Shown: positions 27,301-39,300 of the stretch, piece by piece
Numbering within the stretch: the first letter of the stretch is position 1
Layout: the number at the start of each line of letters is the position of its first letter
DNA from: Crotophaga sulcirostris
Lineage: Eukaryota; Chordata; Aves; Cuculiformes; Crotophagidae
Length of the DNA: 64,000 nt
Reading direction: 5' to 3'
NCBI GenBank assembly: GCA_013397455.1
Contig: VYZB01000120.1
Coordinates: 1,727,680 to 1,791,679, forward strand
Translations under genes and position numbers: made by a program
Notes under the pieces: model-generated
What the model saw: the letters and a program-made list of their open reading frames with translations, nothing else
Databases searched by the model: none
What the model was told of the DNA's origin: nothing

Positions 27301-30300
27301 TGCATTTCCCGGATTTATACAGCGGATTAGACGCAATTTGTATAATTTGGTAAGTTTGGGGAACTTAATTTTTTTGCATAGTTGGTGTATGAGTATGTGA
27401 AGAGATGGTTTATTGAAAAATACATGTGCTGTATTCATTTTCATCATATGTTAGGATTTCATGTTTTCTATGTGAGTCTGCTAATAGTACTGAAAATCTT
27501 TTTGTTTAGTGAGTCATATGTGATTATTAATCTGATTTCCAGAAGTGGTGTTTCCGTCTTATCTGTTGACAGTAACAGATCTATTTTTGGCAAAGTGGTT
27601 TATTTCTATGAAGTATTCCCCGAAGAATAAATAATTTTGCATTCTACAGAAAAGACCTTCTTAGTAACTTGGACTTTATTTCTAATCAGGCTGTAAAAAC
27701 ATACATATCATTACATTTCTCCGTAAGAAAATGGTAATAATAGACAAAGACAGTGGGTATATTACAACCAATCTCAGACTGTGGGATCACTGCAACACTT
27801 ACAATAAAAACTAAACCCATGGTTTACAAACTGTATTTTATAATTTAAAGCACATAAGAGGTTAATGGAGAAGATTGAGAAAAGTATTGCATCCATGTTG
27901 CAGGATGTGTTCAAATCTATTGACATCTCTTCTTTTGATTTAGTTGTCAGAATCCTGATTATTTCAGGATCATGGAACTGTAGAATGACTTGGGTTGTAA
28001 GGGACCTTTGCAGGTCATCCAGTTCCAACCCCCCTGCCATGGGCAGGGACACCTCCCACCAGCCCAGGCTGCTCCAGGCCCCATCCAACCTGGCCTTGAA
28101 CACTTCCAGGGAGGGGGCACTCACAGCTTCCCTGGGCAACCTGTGCCAGTGTCTCACCACCCATAAAACAGAAGTGTCCAGTTCAGCAGGAAATTACGTA
28201 CTGTGCCCCTGTAATCAGGCAGATTGTGTAGCGGGTAACACATCACCACCACATGTGAAGAGCCAACCTCCAGCTGTGTGTGCGTACCTGGTCCTTACAA
28301 AGTTAATAGGTCAGGTTTACTCATGCCAATGCTGGCTGCTCTCAGATTCATAGTCATAAGATGATGCCTCTTCTGAAAGTGGTCACTAACCTGGGGTTAG
28401 TTAAGGGCTCTATTAAATTGTTAAAAAAACCCACTGATCTACTTAAAGATGTCCCTGCTCACTGCAGGGGAGTGGTAATCTTCACGGTCCCTTCCAACCT
28501 AAACCATTCTATGATTCTATGATATATCCAAGACTATGTCATGAAATGTAATTCTTCAAAACAAGTAGGAATGAGGAGACATAGGTGAAGTTGACATGGA
28601 GACCCTGAAACTGGAGTTCATGAGCCTGTTGATCCTCACAGCTGAGTATTCTTTATAGCAAGAAGAAATTATTTTTACAGTTGATTGATTTCTCAGAATA
28701 GTTAATCTGTGAATGTCAAACTGAATTAATTGAGATATTCTTTGTTTTAGATGCTGCCATAAAAAGCAGTATTTTAATTCCCATGTATTTTTTGGTTTTC
28801 AGGCTTTGTAAGCAAGCTGTTAATCTTCACTATTTATACTAGGCAACTGACTCTATCATAATGTAGCCTCTTGACTTATTGAAATCCTTCATAGTCACCA
28901 TTATGATAGGTGAAGTAGCACCATTTCTGAGATTCAGAGTCAAAAGATGAAGATGGAAATTTTGCGCCTCCAGTGTTTAGAGGAAAGAAGGAATGCATGC
29001 CCCATTTTAAGACTCTTTTAGAAAATGCTATCAGTTTCATGGGAGATTCACCAGTGGCTTAGGTTTCCCTTTCAAGCACTGAGATTGCTTTTATGTGTTA
29101 CTGAAGACTGCCACTTGGAGGTGTGAAATAACAAAAGGTCTCCTTCCACTGCCTTGATAAATACTTTAGGAGATGAAAGGAGTTCATAGAATTAGCATTG
29201 AAGAATACAGGAAGGAAGTTATTCCAGCCCTGTAAGGAAAAATATCTTGTGGAATTCTTCTGATTTGAGGGATAACTGAGTAACACTAGCTTCTCCGCAG
29301 AGGAATTTATGTAGAAGTTCTAAATGCAATAGAGTTGCAGATCGACAGGAGAGTGCAAACTTCTGTATCTTTTTAAGTAAAACTGAAAATCAATCACAAG
29401 ATACTCCCACATAATCAGTAAAGCACCACGGAGTTTATTTTTCATTTTTGATGTCTTCTAGCATCCTGTGAGTGCTTGTCTGCGAAGAATGTAAAATATA
29501 ATTTTCTTAAAAACAGCATGAAATGAATATTCGTCTGGGGAACAGAGGGAAATTCAGATGGTATAGAAATAGTTTCAGTCCCCTTGTTCAGTATTGTGAT
29601 ACTTGGACCTGAATGACAACAATGAACTTTTCTCCCAAATTTAAGTTCTACTTACTAAATGAAGAAATCTTCAGTACTGCATTTTATCCTCCCCATGTAA
29701 TTCACATCTTTCTGCTTCTTATACTGTACAATACTGTACTTGAGCACATTTTTTCAGGAGCTTTTCTATTTCTTTACATGCTACATACAGATAATTCATC
29801 ACTATCAGTGAATTTTCTTCATAGTACACTACTGAGAAGGTGGTGATAACTGTTTTTGTTTTAGAGATGATGAACTGAGGTATAGACAGATTTAGGTAAT
29901 AAAGCATACTAATTATGAATGTCTTGCAGCCTAACTTTTCCTCTGCCATTCTCTCACTTTTTATGTTAAGGAAACAGTTATTGCTGACTTAAATTGAATT
30001 TTAAATTACAAAAGGTAGTTGTATGAATCATAGAGTATTAGAATGGTTTGAGTGGGAAGGGACCTTCAAAGATCACCTAGTCCAACTCCCTTGCCATGGG
30101 TCAGGACACCTTTGGATCAGGTTGCTCAAAGTCCCATCCAACCTGACCTTGAACACCTCTAGTGATGAAGCATCCACAGCTTCTGTGGGCGACCTGTTCC
30201 CCTGTGACACCTGTGGGTTTCTCACCACTCTAATTTCTTCGTATCCAATCTAAATCTGCCCTCTTTTAGTGTAAAACTGTTAACCCTTGTTCTGTCACCA

Positions 30301-33300
30301 CAATGTCAATACTGTGTCCCTACTACTGCTAAAAAACCTCTCTCCATCTTTCTAATAAGCCTTCTTCATATACTGAAGTGCTGCAATCGGGTGTCCCCAG
30401 AGCCCTCTCTTCTCCAGACTGAACAAGCCCAACTCTGTCAGCCTATCCTTACAGGACATGTGTGGCCCTCCCCTGGACCCACTTGAACAGGTCCATGTCT
30501 GTCTTGTATTGAGGACTCCAGAACTGGATGCAGTACTCTAAGTGGGGTCTCACCAGAGCAGAGGAATCACCTCCCTCAACCTGTTGACCATGCTTCTTTT
30601 GATGCAACCCAGGATAAGGTTGGCTTTCTGGGCTGTGAGCACGTACTGCTGGCTCACATCCAGCTATTCATCCATCAGTATCCACAGGTCCTCCTCAGCG
30701 GGGCTGCTCTCAACCTCTTTATCCCCCAGTCTGTATTGATACCAGGGATTGCCCCAAACCAGGTGCAGGACCTTGCACTGGACCTTGCTGAACCTCATAA
30801 TGTTCTCATGGGCCCACTTCTCAGGCTCGTCCAGGTCCTTCTCGATGACATCCTGTTCCTCAGGCGTGTGAATCACACCGCTCAGCTTGGTGTTGTATGC
30901 AAACTTGCTGGAGGTGCACTTGATTCCACTGTCCGTGTCACTGATGAAGACATTAAACAGCACTGGTCCCAGTACAGACCCCCGAGGGACAACACTTATC
31001 ATGGATCTCCATCAGGACAGTGAGCCATTGACCACTACTCTCTGCATGTGACCATCCAATCAATTCCTTACCCACCAAACAGTTCACTCATCAAATCCAT
31101 ATCTCTCCAGTTTAGAAAGAAGTATGTTGGGAAGGGGGGGGGGATCATGTTGAAAGCTTTACAGAAGTCCAGACAGACAGCATCCATAGCTCTTCCTTTG
31201 TCCACTGATGTAGTCGTTCCAAGTGACATGAAGTTCAGTGTATAAAAAGACAACCAATTTTATTATATGTAATAAAAATATGTTTATAGTGAAACGTAAG
31301 ATATGTGTAATATTAAGTAGATTGCATTATATATTCAAAGTTAAATATTGACATATATATGTAACAGCTATATTCTAGAAATCTACAACATATTTAACTA
31401 TAATCCGAGGGGCAGGGAGTGTTCAAAATTTTAAAAATTATTCTGCTGCATTTAAACTACTCTAGCAAAATTATAAATTCTAAGGAAAGTTGCAGTGCAA
31501 AGTTGAATAAATAAGGTACCACTGTCATAATTAAATCTGCATAATCTACCTATGCAGACAGATCCCAGTTTTAGATTCTGTGCATGCCTGAAAGATCTGA
31601 TTTTTACTCTTCAAGCCACCATAAGTGAAAGACTGAATACAAAGATATGTGAAATAGGAAGGAAGAATTTTTTTCCGATGCTCCGTTTTTAATTAATTTT
31701 TAAGTCAATGTATTCTTATTTATTTTAGTTTGGCTTTCACAACAGAATAGAGTTAGTTGAAAGAAGTAATATAAAACTCAGCAGAAGATCCTTTTTAATT
31801 AAAATATCAGGATCATGAATAAAAATAAATGCTCATGACCTGTCAAAGGAGAAGTGATTTAACTTGGTTTGAAGTTCAATAAATGGTTAAATCCTTTTTT
31901 TTCAGGATTTGATCCAAATTCATTAATTTTGAAGTTGTTTTCATTTATACTCTCAATGTTTTCTTACAATCAATGCTCTAGGAAGTTGAAAACAGTTGAG
32001 GAGCACAGCTCCTTAGGAAATTTCTGTTCTTATCTTAGATTTTATGTCTTAAAAAACCCAAAAACAGACCTCAAGAATTAATATTGACTATATAATATGT
32101 TTTCTTTTCTTAGGTACTTTTTCTTGATCCTGTCCAAGAAGATACAGGCGATTATATGAAACTGGCAGAATTATTTTATCATCATAATGCACCACTTCGG
32201 TAAGGAAAACTAGAAGTCTTGAAGAAAAGTCTTTAAAGAAGGTTACTCTCCTTTTTCCTTCTTCATCTTCTATTCCCCTAGGCAAAGACATGAATTCAAA
32301 TGAAGTCCAATGCAACAACATTCTAATAAGACGCATTGGTTACCCCCTTGTGTTAAGCTTACTTGGATATTCAGTATTCTTAAACAAATATGTGTTGCAA
32401 GGGGTAACATTCCTGAGTGTGTGGAAAATAAGCTGCAAGTGTCTAATAAAAAAATTATCTTGTCAAGTACTCCCATGTGGAGTTGCATTATAAGCATAAT
32501 ATTCTGTAAATAAACATGATTTGAGGGCTTTTTTTTAATTTAGTTCTTTCAGTTGAGGTTGCTTTACCTATTTTTTTAAATATAAATACTTGAAGACCAA
32601 AGTGAGATTATCCTCACCAAGTTTTGCATTTCTGAAAATGAGTTGTCTGAGTCTAAACTAACAGTCATTTGAGAGAGACATTTATGAGGAAGAATCTAGT
32701 AGACCTGAGATGCCTTCTTTTAAGAAAAAAATAAATTGCTATCAGAGGTGCCTATTTATTTCCACAACCTATAAAAGAAGAGAAGGGTGGCTAAATTAGA
32801 TCCAAGATTCAGCAAGCTGAAGCCCATGTTAAGTATTAAAAATAAGTCACAAGTGGTGTTTCTCAGGGTTCAGTGCTTTGTCCAGTTCTGTTCAATATCT
32901 TCATCAGCAATCTGGACGAGGGAATTGAATGTACTCTTAGTAAGTTTGCGGATGACACTAAGCTGGGTGGTTGTGTTGATCTGCTTGAAGGAAGGGAGGC
33001 TCTGCAGAGGGGTCTGGACAGGCTGAGTCAATGGACTGAGACCAACAGGGTGAGGTTCAACAAGACCAAGTGCAGAGTCCTGCACTTGGGGCACAACAAC
33101 CCCAGGCATTGTTACAGGCTTGAGGGAGAATGGCTGGAGAGCTGCCTGGCAGAGAAGGATCTGGGCGTGCTGGTTGACAACCGGCTGAATATGAGCCAGC
33201 AGTGTGCCCAGGTGGCCAAGAAGGCCATTGGTATCTTGGCCTGTATCAGAAACAGCATGGCCAGCAGGAGCAGGGAAGTCATTCTTACCCTTTTCTCAGC

Positions 33301-36300
33301 ACTGGTGAGGCCACACCTCAAGTACTGTGTGCAGTTTTGGGCCCTTCACTACAAGAAGGACACTGAGGTGCTGCAGTGTGTCCAGAGAAGGGCGACAAGG
33401 CTGCTGAAGGGGCTGGAGAGCAAGTCTTAGGAGGAGCGGCTGAGGGAGCTGGGGTTGTTCAGCCTGGAGAAGAGGAGGCTGAGGGGAGACCTCATCACTG
33501 TCTACAACTGCCTGAAAGGAGCTTGTGGCAAAGGGAGTGTTGGTCTCTTCTCACAAGTGACAGGTGATAGGACAAGAAGAAATGGCCGTAAGTTATGCCA
33601 GGGCAGGTTTAGTCTGGATATTAGAAAAAAATTCTTCACTGAAAGAACTGATCCTTGTCTACTCTCTTTCCTTCCTTTCACTGTTAGAAACTGGCCTAGT
33701 GTTTTGTGGTCCAGGTGAATTTTCCAGTCCCAGAGATCCTCAATGGAAGGATCTTGCTTGTCCTTTTTCTATACCAGCTAGGATCAAACTGTCTGTAATG
33801 ATCAGAAGTCCTTTCAAGTTGGGTAGAGACTAGGAGGTTCCTTATGTGTTCTCAGCAGGAAACATAACTTCAAGTAACTTCACTTCTAAATCTCATGGGT
33901 CTTCAGTCTGTGAAAGACTTCATCCTTTAGTCATTGTGCTGCTGTTTGCAATCTGTTTGACCAGATTGTGCCAATGCTCAAAGCCTTTGTTTCCTGGAGA
34001 AACAGGATCTTCACATCATATTTTGGACTTATGAGCTTTCTGGAGTGTGTACACCAAACCTTTCAGTGACATCTTCATGAGTTTCATGTGCAAATTATGA
34101 GGCTCAATTTAATCCAACTGTTTTGTGTAGACAAACAAGTGGCTGTTAGGTTTGAATTTTTGTCTGCTGTTGTGGAATACCACATCTCTGTTAAGCTTCA
34201 TGCTGCAAAGGTATGGCCTGATCAATCCAGGTTTTCTTCATGAGGACACTGATATCAAAATACTATCTCCATTAGGAGTTTTCAGGTTTTGTTTCCTCTC
34301 AGACCTGTTATTTCTAGGGCTTTTTTCATTTAATGGAAATGTAGGGAATTGTAGTAGGTGTATTTAAAATTGCTGTGAGTGGAGAATGACTGGCAAGGGG
34401 AAGGGTGGGGAAGATCAAGAAGGCAGAAAAGGCAAGAGAAGGACTCATAAGAATGGCACATATTGATGACAGGGCAACAAGATGCCAGCATGTCTATATG
34501 AAGCTACTCAAGACACTCATTTCAGGAGAAATAAAAAGCAGATTATATTCAGACTACAACAACTCAAGGTTAAGAGATCATGGCAGGAATGTAAACAATT
34601 TCATAACCTTTAATCAGATAAGGGAAGAAATGGTTGTGAGTAAATCCTAATGACTCCCAGAAATCTTAATTGCTGTCAGTGTTTTGTACCTGCGTGCTGG
34701 ACAGCTTACTGGAACGCAGGCATCTTGTTCTTTCCTGTTGGTATTAGAATGTGTGTGAAACTGATACTGTTTTAAAATGTGTGATCTCTTATTTTTTTTT
34801 TTTTATAGGATTGGATTTGTTTTCATTTTAAGTACAAAAGATGAAATAGATGGAAATGAAGACACTGGAGTAGCTCTTTGGAGAACTTTTAATTACATTG
34901 CAGAAGAATCTGACACCTTTCAAGCCTTTACCTCGATAATTAAAGTTAGTCCTTTCAAAAGAAATCGCCTCTTTTTTTTAACTTTTAACTTTTCTATATA
35001 GTTAGGGTTTTGCTACCTTGTGATAAGATGATACATTTGCATTTACGTTCCCTGGAAACAAAGTATTAAAAACATATATAGCATTAATATGCTAAAGAAT
35101 GATTTGCAGAAATACTTTTCTCCTCCAAACCAACCTGTTCTCATCATTTTACCTATCTACAAGCTTTCTTCAAGAATGTAAAAAGGTAGATGCGTACCTT
35201 ACAGCTTTCGGTATATACTTGTGAAAAATGATTCTGTATTATTTATGTTAATGTGTTGTGACTGCCTTTGTGTTCTATGTCTTTTGGACTACAGGCATTT
35301 TAATACCACTTTGGAAGTGCTATAAGCTTTGAAAAACTCTTGGTTGTTCTCTAGTGTAGAAACTGAAACAGAGTAAGATAAGTTCTTTTTTGATGATGTT
35401 TGAGCTGTTCATAGGTGTAGAAAACAGAAATATTCCAGACTTGCCACTTAATGAAGGGGACAGGTGTTCTGTGTGAGTGAATACAGGTTCATGTAAAGAT
35501 GAGAATTTCAGAGATGAGAGATGAATTGAGGGAAATAAAGTGAGCAGTCTATGTGAAGACTCTGCTGGAAAATTTATATTGGAGAATATGGCATTAATAT
35601 ATACCATTTTTTCTCACTTTTGTTTCTGTTATTATGTTTAGTGCCTAGAAACTTAACATCATGGACAAACTCAGAGAGCTCAAGATGAAAGGAGTTGAAG
35701 TAACTTGGAGTAGCTTGGAGGAGAAATAGAAATCCATAAGTGCTAGGAGCTGTCATGCATGCATGACCATTATCCATAACCAGATCACAAAATATCAATT
35801 TACAGTCTGCTTTTTAAAATGTGTGTTCCTCTGTTTACTTTGTTTCATAATATATAAAGGAGAGGATGATGAATGTAATTAAAAGATAACAAAAATAGAA
35901 TCAATAAAAGCTGTGAGATAGTCAGTGCTGAAGAAAGAAATGTACTGTTCCTCATTTGAAAAGAAGTGGATTGAATAATTTTCGCTTCAAATTTCTTTTG
36001 TACTTCTGCTGAAAGTAATAAAATTTTATGCTGTGAAATAAAATAGCATTATTAGGGAAAAATTATCACTGCAAGGAAGAAGTATCGCTGTCTATTTCAG
36101 ACTTGGATTCGTCCCATATAGATTCAGGTAACTGCCCATGGTTAACTAGTTTGTAGTAAGAATTTAGAATCCTCTAATCAGTGGAGAGAAATAACCTTTC
36201 ACACTCAGCTCACATAAATGTATTTACTTTCCCACTTTGGATTTAGACTAAAGGTATAATAATAGATTAGTCAGAACAGTGCTGTGATGAAAAATTTTGC

Positions 36301-39300
36301 AAATGTGCAATGGTGATAATTACTAAAGCGATATAAAAACTGCAATATAGCAATGAAATCAATATAAAAATTGCAATACTGATATAAAAATCACTACAGC
36401 ACTATAAAACGATATTTACTTTATTTACTTTTATTAATTGTATTAAATTATGATTGAAAAATTATTGTATTTTACTTATTTCTCTCTGTTACAATTTTTA
36501 CAGATGTACAATGAAGTGAAAGATGGAGATGTTCTGACAGTAAATCATGTGAAACGTGTTCTCAGAAGCGAATACCCCCACGCTGATGTTGAGAGTATAT
36601 TAGGTGTTCATTCTGAATATGATGAAGGGAGGAAGGTATGTTGAGAGCAAAGTGATAAGAAATATTGCAGTACCCGTTTCTTTACATTTGCTAAGCTGAA
36701 ATATCACTAAATGTTAAAGGATGTTAGATAGAGTATCCTTGAGTTAAATTTCTCTTCAGCCCCTATTCAGGCATTCGCAGATATGTTTAAAGGGTTTCTG
36801 CATTACTCCTCTCACCATTAAAATTCACTATTGCCTGCTGCTTTCAGGAGCACGAGTGTTTTTCTGGTGAGCGCGTCAAGGCATCTGTCTCACACTACAG
36901 AAATTGCTTAGCTGCGTCTTCTGGGTGAAGAGCTGAAGTCTATCTTCTAGGTGAATTGTTTCCTGTGATTGAGCTTTCTGGTTATAATTTCCTTTGGGAA
37001 AGACAGCTATGGACTTTGATTCAAATGCTATGGAGAAGACATATTTTTATCTATAATTGATTATGTAGACAACTTTTCTGTTAAAATACATGAAGGCAAA
37101 TGGTATTTTTATATCTTCAGCCATGCCATCTATACACTCTTGTGTTTCTGATGCACCCATCTGTTTGTTTATTTTAAAAAAATTGTTATATAATGTATGT
37201 TATGTTCCCTTAGAAAGGTGCATCTAAGCAGCCTGAAAATAAGGTGCTCTTCCCTTTATGCTGTGTGTTCCTCACTGAGTTGCTTGGAGGCTTTGTGTAG
37301 AAGGGCAATTTGAATCTGCCCTGGTAGCATCTGAATGTACTTAGGGGAGGAGAGCTTCCCACAGAGAATGTTAAAGGAAGAAAAATGGACAGAGACCCAT
37401 CAAGAGGAAGCCCCCTGTATAAGCAGGGACTAGGAAACTGTGTTGAAAATCAGGGAGGAGACAATGGAGTGACAGAAAGGTGGATGCGTAGATATTGCTA
37501 TAGAGTTTGTAGCTGTCCAGAAAGAAAACATGAAAGAATAAGAAGGTCAGATTACTTATAATACATTTTTATTTATGTCTGTCTCACTGAATTTTCTCTG
37601 TGGAAAAATTATCCTGTTCTGCTTGTCTTATCAGAGAAGGCTTGGCTTCTGAACATAAAAGCCTTTTTGAGGGTTTTGGTGGTGCTGTCTTTGGGGAGAA
37701 GGTCCAGGTTGATCCACATAATCACAGAATGGTTTGAAGGGTCCTCTGGAGGTCACCTAGTCCAACCCCTCTGCAAAAGCAGGTTTACCTAGAGCAGGTT
37801 GCACAGGAATGCGTCCAGGCAGGTTTTGAGTGTCTCCAGAGAAGAAGACTCCCCAACCAGCCTGGACAGCCTGTTTCAGTGCTCTGTCACCTTCACAGTA
37901 AAGAAGTTTTTCTTCATGTTCGGGTGGAGCTTCCTGTGTTCCAGTTTGTACCAGTTGCCCCTTGTCCTGTCACTGGGTACCACTGAGAAGAGTCTGCCCC
38001 CATCCTCTTGACGCTTGTCCCTTGGGTATTTATAAGCATTGATAAGGTCCCCTCTCAGTCTTCCCTACTCCAGGCAAAGCAGACTGAGGTCACTCAGCTT
38101 CTCCTCATAAGACACATGGTCCAGTCCCCAAATCATCTTCATGACCCTTTGCTGGATTCTCCCCAGTAGTTCCTTGTCTGTCTTGAACTGAGGAGCCCAG
38201 AACTGGACATGGTACTGCATATGGGGCCTCACTAGGGCAGAGCAGAGGAGGAGGATAAACTTGCTCGACCTACTGACCACATTCTTCTTGATGCACCCCA
38301 GGATACCATGGACCTTCTTGGCCGCGAGGGCACACTACTGGCTCGTGGTTAGCTTGTTGTCCACCAGGACTCCCAGTTCTCTGCAGAGGTGCTTTCCAGC
38401 AGGTCAACACCTAACCTGTACTGGTGCAGGGAGTTATTCCTCCCGAGGTGCAGGACTCTACAATTGGCTTTGTTAAACTTCATTAGACTCCTCTCCACCC
38501 AACTTTACAGCCTGTCCAGGTCTCACTGAATGGTAGCACAGCCTTCTGGTGTATCTGGTATATCAGCCACTCCTCCCAGTTCTGTGTCATCAGCAAACTT
38601 GCTGAGGATACGCTCTGTCTCCTCATGTGGGTCCTTGATTGAATGCATCTTATTCGAATGCATCGAATAAGACTGGGCTGAGAACCGACCCCTGCTATGA
38701 CTGTCTCAAGATCCTTCTCAAACGTTATTTGCTTAATTTATTTTACTGAGAATATTCAGCAAAATAAAATGTTTCTCAGCTAGATGATAAAGCGACACTT
38801 TAAAACACCGTGTATGGATCTATAATTTCTTTTGCCATTAGATTTGATAAATGAGTCCCACATGTGCTGTTTGCTTTCCAGATATTTCCTGTTTTGTCTC
38901 TGCTTCTCATGAGAAGGTGTGACAGTGAAGAGTGTTTGGAGATTAGAGTTCATTGTCTCTTGATATTAGTTTCGTTTTTTGCTACAGTCAACCACAGTCT
39001 GTTTAATCCTGTGATATTTCTGATATGATCAGGCAGGAGCAACCTTTTATAAAAAGACTGGCCTGGGTCCATTGCCTCAAGCTCTGTTTAATGGCGTGCC
39101 CTTTAACAGAGAAGAGATGGATGCTGCGGAGTTAGAGACAGTTATTCTTCAGAGGATTATTGATGCCACCGTGTTCTTCCAGAGGGCAGTTTTCATGGTA
39201 TGTTTAACATTTCTGAATGAACGCAACATGAAATATTTGACAGTGGATTGTTTGATTGATGTTTATATATTAATTTTTTTATAATTAGATGACTTGAAAT

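Larger units (their letters stand above)
27350..32113 (+). other. UGGT2 intron 11
   Basis: 4.8 kb with three CR1 copies: a 0.2 kb reverse copy at 27966-28163, a tail-only forward copy at 28445-28522 and a 1.2 kb reverse copy at 30025-31225. The rest is unremarkable. Confidence 0.75.

Noticed and set aside
27865..28353. 162-codon open frame on the plus strand
   Set aside because: It lies largely over a reverse-oriented CR1 3' end, so its length is explained by the repeat.
30736..31023. Plus-strand open frame in the reversed CR1
   Set aside because: It is the antisense of CR1 ORF2.
32873..33430. 185-codon open frame as a host gene
   Set aside because: It is the CR1 reverse-transcriptase fragment with FADD, not a host protein.
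34405..34650. 81-codon lysine-rich open frame in intron 12
   Set aside because: No similarity recognised and no splice or promoter evidence.
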